From: a bacterium
GTDB lineage: Bacteria; Myxococcota_A; UBA9160; UBA4427
Direction: 5' to 3'
Length of the DNA: 64,000 nucleotides
Assembly (NCBI GenBank): GCA_024742285.1
Contig: JANSYR010000001.1
Coordinates: 124,001 to 188,000, forward strand
Shown here: positions 1 to 8,477 of the stretch, piece by piece
How the letters are laid out: each line of letters opens with the position of its first letter
Numbering within the stretch: position 1 is the stretch's first letter
Made by a program: the position numbers and the translations under genes
The notes under the pieces: model-generated
Database searches by the model: none
The model's input: only the letters and a program-made list of their open reading frames with translations
What the model was told of the DNA's origin: nothing

Positions 1-142
<142 letters not shown>

Positions 143-156
143 GAGACCCGCAGACC

Positions 157-1233
157 ATGCCCGAATCGAACACGCTTCCCGAGTCCATGCGCGCCTGGCG
201 CGTCCACGAGTGGGGCGACAACCCGAGCGAGGCTCTCCAGCTCGACACCGTCCCGCTCCCGGAGCCGCAGCCGGGCGAGGTCATGGTGCGCGTCGAGGGC
301 CTTGCCCTGAACCTGAACGACCTGGAGCGGATCAACGGCGAGAACATGATGGTCCGGCCGGAGCTCCCCTGTACGCCCGGCATGGAAGTGATGGGAACGA
401 TCGCCGCGTGCGGCGAAGGCGTTCCGGAAGACCAGCTCGGACGACGCGTCGTCGCGACCACCCGTCAGGCGACGGGCGGCTTCGCCGAGTACGCCTGCGG
501 TCCCGCGACCGCGGCCTTCGACATGCCGGAGGACATCGCTTTCCCCGATGCGGCCGCGCTCTATTTCCCCTTCCACCTCGCCTGGCTCGGACTCGTCGAC
601 CGGGCGGAGCTCGCGGCCGGGGAGAGCGTGCTGATCCACGCAGCCGCCGGCGGCGCCGGCTCCGCCGCGGTCCAGCTCGCCAAGAGCCTGGGCGCGACGG
701 TCTTCGCGACCTGCGGCGGACCGGAGAAGGTGAAGCTCGTCGAAGGGCTCGGTGCGGACGTGGTCATCGACTACGAGAGCGAGGACTTCAAGTCGATCGT
801 CCTCGAGAAGACCGCGAACCGCGGCGTCGACGTCGTGTTCGACGGCGTCGGGGAAGCCGTGATGGACGCGTCGATGGCCTGCACGGCGTACAACGGCCGA
901 TACCTCATGATGGGCTTCGCGTCGGACAAGAAGTACGTCGACGAGAAGTTCATCGTCCCGCGTAAGGTCTCCGCCGGAAACTTCCGACTCTGCGGCGTGC
1001 TGCTCTCCTACGCGAACCCGGTCATGGCGGGCGTCATGAAGCAGGCGACGGGCTGGAACTTCGCACCGGACTCCCTGGGTGCTGCGATCACCGCGGGTGT
1101 GGTCGAGAAGGTTCGTTCGGGCGACGTCAAGCCGGTGATCGGCGAGGTCGTCGAGTTCGAAGGCTTGCCCGACGCGATGACGCGGATGCGGGATCGCGGG
1201 ACGACGGGCCGCGTGGTCGTTCGCGTCGGCTGA
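157..1233 (+). CDS. zinc-independent MDR-family NADPH:quinone oxidoreductase-like protein
   Basis: A 358-aa medium-chain dehydrogenase/reductase. It has an N-terminal GroES-like half (about residues 10-130) and a Rossmann half with the nucleotide-binding loop AAAGGAGSAAVQLAKSLGA near residue 165, followed by VIDYESEDF and VDVVFDGVGE, as in QOR-type enzymes. The structural-zinc cysteine cluster of alcohol dehydrogenases is absent. The family reduces quinones, enones or enoyl-type carbonyls with NADPH; the substrate here is unknown. The ATG is preceded by AGGAG. It follows the SDR by 14 bp (likely operon) and is followed by a stem-loop at 1241-1260. Confidence 0.88.
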   Translation: MPESNTLPESMRAWRVHEWGDNPSEALQLDTVPLPEPQPGEVMVRVEGLALNLNDLERINGENMMVRPELPCTPGMEVMGTIAACGEGVPEDQLGRRVVATTRQATGGFAEYACGPATAAFDMPEDIAFPDAAALYFPFHLAWLGLVDRAELAAGESVLIHAAAGGAGSAAVQLAKSLGATVFATCGGPEKVKLVEGLGADVVIDYESEDFKSIVLEKTANRGVDVVFDGVGEAVMDASMACTAYNGRYLMMGFASDKKYVDEKFIVPRKVSAGNFRLCGVLLSYANPVMAGVMKQATGWNFAPDSLGAAITAGVVEKVRSGDVKPVIGEVVEFEGLPDAMTRMRDRGTTGRVVVRVG

Positions 1234-1240
1234 GCGCGGA

Positions 1241-1260
1241 TCCTCGACGGTCTTCGAGGA
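1241..1260. terminator. stem-loop terminator candidate
   Basis: TCCTCGA and TCGAGGA form a perfect 7-bp stem around a 6-nt loop, starting 7 nt after the stop of the MDR gene. The next gene converges from the other strand (ends 1311), so the hairpin could serve both. There is no T-run, so it would be a weak intrinsic terminator. Confidence 0.5.
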
Positions 1261-1310
1261 CCTGCCGGTCGCGCCGTCGATCCTGATTTCCCGGGCGGCG
1301 CGAGCGGCGG

Positions 1311-1991
1311 CTAACGCCAGCGGAACTCGCTGAAGCCGCCGCTGATCGCGCCGGCGAACTCGTAGAAGGTCGGCGTGTGTTCGATCATCTTCTTCGTGAC
1401 CGCGGGATCGCCGAAGTACCGCGTGTCGTCGACGAAGACCTCGAGCGAAGGGAAGCGCTCGATCACGATCCCGAGGTAGCGCGGCGCGTCGGGCGTGAGC
1501 GGCCGGGTGATCGCGTTCCGGATGTAGGAGTCGCGCTCCGGATGGAGATCGAAGGAGATCTCGGAGTGGACCGCCCACTCCCGGTAGAAGTCGTCGAGGG
1601 CGACGGCCTCGGGCTTGTCGTTGATCGTCCACTGCGAGACGCCGGGAACGCGCGCTCCCCCATCGAGATCGTGGGGACACGGATCCATCGTCGACTCGGT
1701 CACGAGATAGCCCCAGAGCGTCTCGCCGTGCTTCGCGAGCGCCTCTTCGATCTCACTGCGCCGATCGACGGTCGGCAGCCAGCACTCGAAGATCGCCGCC
1801 ACCCGACCGAACTCCCCCATCAGTCGCGCCGGACATCGGTCCGCGATCGCGTCGAACTCGTCCGGCAGCAGGAGCGCCATCCGCTCGCCGCCGACGCCGC
1901 GCGCCGCAGGAACGACGTCCGCCGCGAGTCGGTCGAATCGTCCTTCGATTGCGTCCGTGGCCCCGACCAGGACGTAGATCAACTTCTCCAT
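1311..1991 (-). CDS. EthD-like dimeric alpha-beta barrel protein
   Basis: A 226-aa soluble protein with two loosely similar halves. Each opens with a hydrophobic strand (LIYVLVGATD; YLGIVIERFP) and runs into a helix of the EthD/ABM ferredoxin-like type. The C-terminal part has DFYREWAVHSE and PTFYEFAGAISGGFSEFRW. EthD-like proteins assist oxidative catabolic enzymes or act on small carbonyl compounds, but the exact role here is unknown. The ATG follows a strong GGAGG, 5 nt upstream. It is transcribed alone, convergent with the MDR gene. An imperfect inverted repeat about 80 bp upstream (2074-2091) could be its operator. The family call is moderate, based on pattern only. Confidence 0.55.
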   Translation of the reverse strand: MEKLIYVLVGATDAIEGRFDRLAADVVPAARGVGGERMALLLPDEFDAIADRCPARLMGEFGRVAAIFECWLPTVDRRSEIEEALAKHGETLWGYLVTESTMDPCPHDLDGGARVPGVSQWTINDKPEAVALDDFYREWAVHSEISFDLHPERDSYIRNAITRPLTPDAPRYLGIVIERFPSLEVFVDDTRYFGDPAVTKKMIEHTPTFYEFAGAISGGFSEFRWR

Positions 1992-2073
1992 GCTTCCTCC
2001 CCTCGGCTTCGATCGGATCCCGCGACCTGCGGAATCGTCCGCCGCTCACGGAAACGAGGCCCGTCACCCCTGT

Positions 2074-2091
2074 GTGTACCGTCTGGTTCAC
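2074..2091. promoter_or_regulatory. imperfect inverted repeat, possible operator
   Basis: GTGTACC-GTCT-GGTTCAC is symmetric at 6 of 7 pairs and lies 83 bp upstream of the minus-strand start at 1991. Its size fits a TetR- or GntR-type dimer site. No adjacent regulator gene is visible. The rest of the 347-bp gap from 1992 to 2338 has no ORF I would call. Confidence 0.25.
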
Positions 2092-2239
2092 GCAACTCAC
2101 GAGCAAGTTCGCGTGACGAATCCGATCCGCCCACGCGGCGCGCGATCCGACGACCCTGTTCATGCGGCCGTTGACCAAAAGTCACGGGCGGTCCGATTCT
2201 GTCGCTTGACTCCCGCAACGAATAATGGCGAATTGGACT

Positions 2240-2301
2240 GGGTGGGTGCAGTGATGAGGCCGACCCCTGGGCTGACCTCACGAGGATCGCTGCACCCGCC
2301 C
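2240..2301. repeat. long-armed inverted repeat downstream of the MBL gene
   Basis: GGGTGGGTGCAG (2240-2251) pairs 11/12 with CTGCACCCGCCC (2290-2301) around a 38-nt interior that is itself partly self-complementary (GAGG...CCTC). It lies 37 nt past the stop of the minus-strand MBL gene, so a terminator is the simplest reading. The arms are unusually long for one, and there is no U-tract. Confidence 0.4.
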
Positions 2302-2338
2302 CTTTCGGGACCAGAAGCGCGCCGCGTCGCCGGATCCT

Positions 2339-3676
2339 CTACCGAGCGAGCGCTTCGAGCTTGCTCCGGGAGGCACGCAGGTCCGCCTCCAGCAGGCCGA
2401 TCTCGCTGTAGTTGCCGAGTCCTTCCCTCGCCCCGACGAGCAGGCGCTCGACCGCTTCGATTCGCGTCTCGAGCACGCACCGGCTCTCGTTCCCCGCGGC
2501 GACGTCGAGCAGACGGATCGCCTCGAGCGGCTTGTCCTTCTTCAGGTAGCGCCGCGCGCGGTCGGCGATCTGGTTCGGCCCCCCGGCCATGTCGACGAGG
2601 TCCTCGTGCACCGCGGTCGGTGGCACGTGATAGAGGTTCGCGATCGTGTCGTAGTAGTACCAGCCGGCCACGAGCTCCCAGGCGGCACGCACCGACCACG
2701 AGACCTTGCCGTGTCCCTGCGAAAGCTCGAGCTCCGGCGGGAGCTGGATGTCGCGCATCAGCTCCCACACGGTCTTCCCACCGTTCATCCCCTTCCGAAC
2801 CTCGTCCCACATGTACTGCACGGCGTCGCGCATCTTCGTCACGCTGGCCTGGATGTAGGCCTCACCCTCGGCGTTCCGGAAGTGTGAGTGGGCGATCGTC
2901 CGGGGCTTCAACTCGAGCACCCGGTCGAGCGCATCGATGTAGTCGAGGGGGTCCCGCACCTTCTCACCGCGCACCGTGTAGAGGTTCGGGAACATCGGAT
3001 AGAGCGTCCCGAAGAGATCCCCCGTGAAGAGGATGCGCGACTCCGGCAGCCAGACGAGAATGCCGTCCTCGCCTTCGCCGCCGTTCTCCGGCGCGATCAC
3101 GACGAATTTCACGCCGCCGAGCTCGAACGCGTAGTCGTACCCCGGGAAGACCGGACGGGTGGGCTCCATGTTCCAGTAGGGTCGCGGCTTCTCGGGACCG
3201 AGATCGACCCGGTTCGGATAGAGCACGTGATACCGCGTCTTGAAATAGGGCAGGAAGTCGTCCTGGAGGCGCGACATGTAGCCGTAGCGATGGTGGGCGA
3301 CGAACTCGATCTCGCCTGCGTCGATCCGGTCCTCGAACCGCGGCAACCCTCCGGAGTGGTCGCCGTGGGCGTGCGTCACGATCACCTTCCGGATCGGCCC
3401 GGACGCATGCTCCGCGACGAGGCGCATCTGCTCCTCGTTCTGGGGAAGCGACGTGCCGGTGTCGACGAGGACGGCGCCTTCGCTCGTGTTGATCAGAAAG
3501 AAGGCGCCCTCTCCCTCGATCCGGTAGACGAAGTCGTTCATCGGCACGGCCGCAGCACCCATCCGCTGCAGATCGTCGACCCGCACGTCGACGTCCTTCT
3601 CGACCTCCTGGGCCGGGAGCGCCGGCACGATCAGGAAGAAGCTCATCAGGCTGAGCACGAGCGATCGAATCCTCAT
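2339..3676 (-). CDS. secreted alkylsulfatase-like MBL-fold hydrolase
   Basis: A 445-aa protein with a signal peptide (MRIRSLVLSLMSFFLIVPALPAQ), so it is periplasmic or secreted. The MBL domain (about 40-280) carries the metal motif THAHGDHSGG. After it comes an alkylsulfatase-type dimerisation region, recognisable from EVRKGMNGGKTVWELMRDIQLPPELELSQGHG, split here as the 'KGMN' and 'LPPEL' signatures, and from VHEDLVDMAGG. SdsA1-type alkylsulfatases are about 650 aa and end in an SCP2-like domain; that domain is missing here. It likely cleaves a sulfate ester or related bond, but this is unproven. SD GGAGG lies 5 nt before the ATG. A cytoplasmic paralogue is at 32302-33570. Confidence 0.8.
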   Translation of the reverse strand: MRIRSLVLSLMSFFLIVPALPAQEVEKDVDVRVDDLQRMGAAAVPMNDFVYRIEGEGAFFLINTSEGAVLVDTGTSLPQNEEQMRLVAEHASGPIRKVIVTHAHGDHSGGLPRFEDRIDAGEIEFVAHHRYGYMSRLQDDFLPYFKTRYHVLYPNRVDLGPEKPRPYWNMEPTRPVFPGYDYAFELGGVKFVVIAPENGGEGEDGILVWLPESRILFTGDLFGTLYPMFPNLYTVRGEKVRDPLDYIDALDRVLELKPRTIAHSHFRNAEGEAYIQASVTKMRDAVQYMWDEVRKGMNGGKTVWELMRDIQLPPELELSQGHGKVSWSVRAAWELVAGWYYYDTIANLYHVPPTAVHEDLVDMAGGPNQIADRARRYLKKDKPLEAIRLLDVAAGNESRCVLETRIEAVERLLVGAREGLGNYSEIGLLEADLRASRSKLEALAR

Positions 3677-3793
3677 CGGGTCCTCCAGGCGGCGGTTCGA
3701 AATCTGCCGGAAGGGGCAGCGTAGCGCCCGCCGAGGCGCCTATGCTCGGGCGTCTGCGCGTCCTGGTTCGGCGAAGCGAACCGCGGAGGCTTC

Positions 3794-5149
3794 GTGCGAA
3801 CCCAGGATCGGCTCACCAGCTCGACGCTCTTCGGCTACGGCATCGCCGTCACGCCGGTCATGTACAGCTACGTACTGATCCTGATCATGTACATGAAGTA
3901 CGCGGCGGTCGAGCTCGGCGCGTCCACCGCTGCGGTCGGCACGGTCTTCCTCCTCGCGAAGGTCTGGGACGCCGTCACGGACCCCGCCGTCGGCAATCTG
4001 AGCGACCGGACCCGTCATCGCCTGGGAAGGCGAAGGCCCTGGATCATGGCGAGCGCGCCGCTGCTCGCCGTCTTCAGCGTGATGGCCTGGTCCCCGCCGA
4101 GTTCCCTGGACGGCGCCGCGCTGATCGCGTGGATCACCGTCGCGGTCTTCGGTTTCTACACCGCGTACACCGCTTTCGAGGTGCCGCATCTATCGCTGGG
4201 GGCGGAGCTCTCGCTCGATGGCGCCGAGCGCAATCGCCTCTTCGCCGTGCGTCAGTTCCTGAAGACCCTCGGACCGCTCTCGGCGGGACTCGCCGGGACG
4301 GCGATCGTCGCGATGGGCGCGGGACCGACGCGCTCGATGTCGTTGGTCGTCGCGGGCATCACCCTCGTGATGATTCTCGGGGGCGTGCGTCTCCTTCCTC
4401 CGGAGCGAGCCGAGTTCCAGGGCCGGGGCGGCGAGAACCCGTTCCGTGCCGTCGGCGACGTCCTCTCGAACCGGCACGCCCGTCTGCTCCTGCTCGTCGT
4501 GTTCATCGACGCGATCGGGACGGGCGGCATCGGCGTGCTGACACCCTTCGTGGTCGACTACGTCGTCGGCCGGGAGGACCTCATCCCGATCCTGCTCGGC
4601 GTCAACATGCTCGCGACCCTCGCTGCGATTCCGCTCTGGCTCTGGCTCGGACGGCATTTCGAGAAGCGCCGACTGATGATGGTCTCGATGTTCGGCAGCG
4701 CGCTCGGCTACGGCCTGATCACGCTGGTCGGCCCCGGCAACTGGCAGATCATCGCCATCTCGGGCCTGATCGCGGGCACCGCGTCGAGCTGCCCCAACGT
4801 CCTGGGCTACACGCTGAAATCCGAGATCGTCGACTGCGACCAGCACGCCACCGGAGAACGCAAGGAAGGCGCTTACTTCGCGGGCTGGAGCTTCGCCAAC
4901 AAGCTCGCCGCGGGCATCATGATCGGTGTCGTCGGTTGGGCCCTCGAGTGGTCGGGCTTCGACGGAGACGCGGAGACCCAGAGCGAGCTCGTGAACACGA
5001 CCATGATCGTCCTCATGGGCGGCTTCCCACTGGTCTGTTACCTGCTCGGCGCGCTGCTCTTCAGTCGCTTCAACCTGACCGAGGCCGAGCACGCGAGGAT
5101 CCGGGGCGAGCTCGATGCACGACTCCGGGACGACGCGACCCGCGCCTGA
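3794..5149 (+). CDS. GPH-family (MFS) cation symporter
   Basis: A 451-aa integral membrane protein with about 12 hydrophobic segments. The loop after TM2 reads KVWDAVTDPAVGNLSDRTRHRLGRRRPW, cited here in parts as 'DAVTDPAVGNLSD' and 'GRRRPW'. That is the hallmark of the glycoside-pentoside-hexuronide:cation symporter family. GPH members import sugars or glycosides with H+ or Na+; those in catabolic clusters of this kind of genome may carry other organic solutes. The start is GTG at 3794. It is followed after 46 bp by an acyl-CoA synthetase on the same strand, so uptake and activation of one substrate is plausible but unproven. Confidence 0.85.
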   Translation: MRTQDRLTSSTLFGYGIAVTPVMYSYVLILIMYMKYAAVELGASTAAVGTVFLLAKVWDAVTDPAVGNLSDRTRHRLGRRRPWIMASAPLLAVFSVMAWSPPSSLDGAALIAWITVAVFGFYTAYTAFEVPHLSLGAELSLDGAERNRLFAVRQFLKTLGPLSAGLAGTAIVAMGAGPTRSMSLVVAGITLVMILGGVRLLPPERAEFQGRGGENPFRAVGDVLSNRHARLLLLVVFIDAIGTGGIGVLTPFVVDYVVGREDLIPILLGVNMLATLAAIPLWLWLGRHFEKRRLMMVSMFGSALGYGLITLVGPGNWQIIAISGLIAGTASSCPNVLGYTLKSEIVDCDQHATGERKEGAYFAGWSFANKLAAGIMIGVVGWALEWSGFDGDAETQSELVNTTMIVLMGGFPLVCYLLGALLFSRFNLTEAEHARIRGELDARLRDDATRA

Positions 5150-5195
5150 TTGCCCTATTCTCCTCGGCTCCTGACAACCTTCCGGAGCCCCCCCG

Positions 5196-6776
5196 ATGAC
5201 CGCGCCCACCGATCTCCCCGAGAACCCGAACCACCCCGGAACCTGGGCCGCGCGCACGCCGGACAAGCCCGCCGTGATCATGGCTTCGAGCGGCGAGTCG
5301 ATGTCCTACGCGGAGCTCGAGGACAAGGCGAACCGCCTCGCCCAGCTCTTCCGCGCCGCGGGTCTCCAGCCCGGTGACCACATGGCCTTCTGCATGGAGA
5401 ACCGCCTCGAGTACCTCGCGGTCCTCTGGGGCGCCCACTACGCGGGCCTCTACTACACCGCGATCAGCTCCCGCCTCACGACCGACGAGCTCGGGTACAT
5501 CCTCGAGGACAGCGGCAGCCAGGCCTTCATCTCGAGCCCCTACAAGGCCGAATCGATCGCCGGGCTCGGTGACGTGCTCGACAAGATTCCGACGAAGCTC
5601 GCGATCGGTGGCGAGATCGAGGGCTTCGAGGACTTCGAGGCGGCGATCGCGAAGTACGACCCGACGCCGCTGCCGGATCGGATGGAAGCGCAGCCCATGC
5701 TCTACTCGTCCGGCACGACGGGTCGTCCGAAGGGCGTGAAGCCCGCCTTCTCGGGAGCGCCGCTCGGCGCGACGGACGGCTTCGCGATGATGATCCAGGC
5801 GCTCTTCGGGGCGACCTCGGATTCGGTCTACCTCTCGCCGGCGCCGCTCTACCACGCAGCCCCCCTCCGCTACTGCGCGACCTTCCAGCGCTTCGGCGCG
5901 ACGATCGTCGTGATGGAGCGCTTCGACGCGGAAGGAGCGCTGGCCGCGATCCAGAAGTACGAGGTCACCCACAGCCAGTGGGTGCCGACCATGTTCGTCC
6001 GAATGCTGAAGCTCGAAGACGAGGTGCGCAACCAGTACGACGTGAGCAGCCTGACTTTCGCGATCCACGCGGCGGCGCCCTGCCCGGTCGCGGTCAAGGA
6101 GAAGATGCTCGACTGGTGGGGACCGGTGATCCACGAGTACTACGCGGGAACCGAAGGCAACGGCATGTGTTACGCCTCGCCCCAGGACTGGCTCGCCCAC
6201 AAGGGAACCGTCGGCAAGGCCCTGACCGGCGAGGTCCACATCGTCGACGAGAACGGCAACGAGGTCCCGGTCGGCGAAGAAGGCGGGGTCTACTTCGGCG
6301 CCGGCAACATGCAGCAGTTCGAGTACCACAACGCCCCGGAGAAGACGAAGGACGCCTTCCTCGCGAACGGCTGGTCGACCCTCGGCGACATCGGCAAGCT
6401 CGACGAGGACGGCTTCCTCTACCTGACCGATCGCAAGGCCAACATGATCATCAGCGGCGGCGTCAACATCTATCCGCAGGAGACGGAGAACGTCCTCACG
6501 ATCCACCCGAAGGTCGCCGACGTCGCGGTCTTCGGCGTACCGAACGCCGACTTCGGCGAAGAGGTGAAGGCCGTCGTCCAGCTCGTCGACCCGTCACAGG
6601 CCAGCGAGGCGCTCGCGCTCGACCTGATCGCCTACTGCAAGGAGCACCTCGCCGACGTGAAGTGCCCCCGCTCGGTCGACTTCCGCGAAGAGCTTCCGCG
6701 GCATCCCACGGGCAAGCTCTACAAGCGTCTGCTCAAGGATGAGTATTGGGCGGGCCACGAAACTCGATTGCTCTGA
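5196..6776 (+). CDS. AMP-forming acyl-CoA synthetase
   Basis: A 526-aa ANL-superfamily ligase. The ATP P-loop YSSGTTGRPKGVK lies near residue 170, then YAGTEGNG (adenine/acid-activating motif, about 316), a hinge with GDIGKLDEDGFLYLTDRKANMI split as 'GDIGKLDEDG' and 'LTDRKANMI', and the C-terminal catalytic lysine region PTGKLYKRLLKDEYW. It makes acyl-CoA from a carboxylic acid, ATP and CoA via acyl-AMP in the cytoplasm. Substrate specificity cannot be read from sequence; short-to-medium, aromatic or steroid acids are all possible. ATG with GGAG 8 nt upstream. Probably co-transcribed with the transporter before it. Confidence 0.93.
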   Translation: MTAPTDLPENPNHPGTWAARTPDKPAVIMASSGESMSYAELEDKANRLAQLFRAAGLQPGDHMAFCMENRLEYLAVLWGAHYAGLYYTAISSRLTTDELGYILEDSGSQAFISSPYKAESIAGLGDVLDKIPTKLAIGGEIEGFEDFEAAIAKYDPTPLPDRMEAQPMLYSSGTTGRPKGVKPAFSGAPLGATDGFAMMIQALFGATSDSVYLSPAPLYHAAPLRYCATFQRFGATIVVMERFDAEGALAAIQKYEVTHSQWVPTMFVRMLKLEDEVRNQYDVSSLTFAIHAAAPCPVAVKEKMLDWWGPVIHEYYAGTEGNGMCYASPQDWLAHKGTVGKALTGEVHIVDENGNEVPVGEEGGVYFGAGNMQQFEYHNAPEKTKDAFLANGWSTLGDIGKLDEDGFLYLTDRKANMIISGGVNIYPQETENVLTIHPKVADVAVFGVPNADFGEEVKAVVQLVDPSQASEALALDLIAYCKEHLADVKCPRSVDFREELPRHPTGKLYKRLLKDEYWAGHETRLL

Positions 6777-6782
6777 AGTCGG

Positions 6783-6880
6783 CCGCCGCTAGCGGCGGAT
6801 CTTCGCGAGCTTCTCGCTGCGGCCTGCTCGCCGTACGGGAGTACGGCTGCGCGGGCCTTCGCTCCGAGGCTCGCGAATCT
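6783..6880. repeat. compound inverted-repeat element between convergent genes
   Basis: Three dyads lie in under 100 bp. First is a 16-bp perfect palindrome made of CCGCCGCT and AGCGGCGG (6783-6798). Second is an outer 9-bp stem, TTCGCGAGC (6802-6810) with GCTCGCGAA (6869-6877). Nested inside it is CCGTAC-GGGA-GTACGG (6831-6846). It sits between the stops of the synthetase (6776) and the BASS transporter (6943, minus). A bidirectional terminator would explain it; a REP/MITE-like element is an alternative. Confidence 0.55.
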
Positions 6881-6942
6881 CCACCCCTATCGACGCCCTC
6901 AGGCGGTTGGGGTTTGGTGGGCGTTCGGCGCGTTGCTGTTCG

Positions 6943-7806
6943 CTAGGCCGTCGGGCTTCGGCGGAAGGCGTAGGCGACTACGGCGCTGCAGGGGACGACG
7001 AGGACGCCGTAGAGCAGGGGGGCGACGAGGACTTCGGGGGCCTGATCGGCGGGGAAGCTCAGGGTGACGACGGCGAGGGCGAGGGGGGCGTTCTGGATGC
7101 CCGTCTCGAGGCAGACGGCGCGGCGCTGGGGCGTGTCCAGGGAGAGCAGACGGGCGCCGATCCAGCCGAGGCCGAAGCCGAGAGGGCCGAGGAGCGTCGC
7201 GGCGAGGTAGACCTCGGGCGGGATGCTCAGCAGGATGTCGGCGTCGCGGATCACGCCGCCGAGGATCACGAGGGCGAGCACGCCCCAGCCGCAGAGGCCC
7301 CCGAAGCGTTCCGCCCGGGAAGCCCAGAGCACGCTCCGAGACCGGAGCCAGACACCGAGGGCGACGGGTACGATCACGGCGACGAGCGTCGTCACGATGC
7401 TGGTGTACGGGATCTCGAGGTCGGGGCGCGTGAAGGGCCGCGTCCAGATGGAGAGCACGAGCGGGATCGCAACGACGCCGACGACCGTCGACGTCACGGT
7501 CATCGAGATCGACAGAGCGAGATCGGCGCGCGCGAACCAGGTGAAGAAGTTCGAGCTCGTTCCTCCCGTCGAGCACCCCATGATCACGAGCCCGATCGCG
7601 ACCGCGTCGGGGAGCTCGAGGGCCCGTGCGATCACGAAGGCCGCGAAGGGCATCCACAGGAACTGGCTCACCAGTCCGATCAGGAGCGGCCTCGGGGCCG
7701 CGACGACCGTCGCGAATCGTTCGCGTGACAGCGTCGCGCCCATCCCGAACATCAGGAGGAGCAGGAAAGCGGCGACGAGGGTCGACTGGAGCGCGGAGAG
7801 CGTCAC
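6943..7806 (-). CDS. bile acid:sodium symporter (BASS) family transporter
   Basis: A 287-aa membrane protein with nine or ten hydrophobic helices and the BASS signatures GCSTGGTSSNFFTW and LETGIQNAPLALAVV, the two Na+-site helix crossings. The family imports bile acids, steroid sulfates, pyruvate, pantothenate or other organic acids with Na+; the substrate here is unknown. I place the start at GTG 7806 because it overlaps the stop of the upstream lipoprotein gene (GTGA) and gives a normal family length. The longer open frame upstream is an antisense shadow. With an acyl-CoA synthetase nearby, an organic-acid substrate is reasonable. Confidence 0.85.
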   Translation of the reverse strand: MTLSALQSTLVAAFLLLLMFGMGATLSRERFATVVAAPRPLLIGLVSQFLWMPFAAFVIARALELPDAVAIGLVIMGCSTGGTSSNFFTWFARADLALSISMTVTSTVVGVVAIPLVLSIWTRPFTRPDLEIPYTSIVTTLVAVIVPVALGVWLRSRSVLWASRAERFGGLCGWGVLALVILGGVIRDADILLSIPPEVYLAATLLGPLGFGLGWIGARLLSLDTPQRRAVCLETGIQNAPLALAVVTLSFPADQAPEVLVAPLLYGVLVVPCSAVVAYAFRRSPTA

Positions 7807-8321
7807 GGCGCGAAGCTGGAGCGACCCCTGATCCCCCAGTGGGGCGCGCCGTGGGCACCGGCCTCCAGGGTGAGGACGTAGAGGGAGTCGAAGCGCTTGA
7901 TGACGCTGCCGTCGGCACGGAGTCGGACGAAGGTGGTCGCGACGTGAACCTTCTGGTCGTCGGCCTGCACGATGTCGCGGCGGGTCCATTCGCTTCGGAC
8001 CCAGTCGGGCTCGAGGACGGCGCGGACGGCTTCGAGGCGATCCGCCTCGGGCAGTGCGAGCACGGGCAGCGCTTCTTCGGGGGTCGCCCAGACGACGATC
8101 CGTCCGCTCGCGTGGCGATAGTGCGGAAAGTGGTAGGTCGACACGTGGCGTTCGAGGTCGAGCGCGTTCAGCCCGTCCATGTAGCGGTCGAGCACCGCCA
8201 TGATCGCCGCGTCGCGCTCCGCGTCCGGGGCCGCGAGCGGCGGACCGGACGAGGACACGCAGGCCGCCAGGAGACCGGTCGCCCAGAGTCCGAGCGCCAG
8301 GCGAACCCGTCGTCGATACAT
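7803..8321 (-). CDS. SnoaL-like (NTF2-fold) lipoprotein
   Basis: A 172-aa protein starting MYRRRVRLALGLWATGLLAAC, a lipoprotein signal with lipobox LLAAC. Mature part: a helix-strand pattern typical of SnoaL/DUF4440 NTF2-like domains (AAIMAVLDRYMDGLNALDLERH, split: 'VLDRYMDGLNALD' and 'YHFPHYRHASG'), ending HWGIRGRSSFAP. NTF2-like lipoproteins usually bind a small hydrophobic ligand; enzymatic activity is uncertain. Its TGA overlaps the GTG of the BASS gene, implying translational coupling, so it may serve as a periplasmic partner for that transporter. Confidence 0.75.
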   Translation of the reverse strand: MYRRRVRLALGLWATGLLAACVSSSGPPLAAPDAERDAAIMAVLDRYMDGLNALDLERHVSTYHFPHYRHASGRIVVWATPEEALPVLALPEADRLEAVRAVLEPDWVRSEWTRRDIVQADDQKVHVATTFVRLRADGSVIKRFDSLYVLTLEAGAHGAPHWGIRGRSSFAP

Positions 8322-8477
8322 GAAATGGCCCTCCGTCGTAGCCGATCGCGCTTCTCGCGCGACGGACGTCCGTCTCCGGGCCGCTTCGGGTCCGACCCGG
8401 CGTTGACGCCCGACTTCCCCATCGTACCGTCGATGCGGTTCCGAATCCTGCGCCCCACCCCATGCACGGAGACTCCG

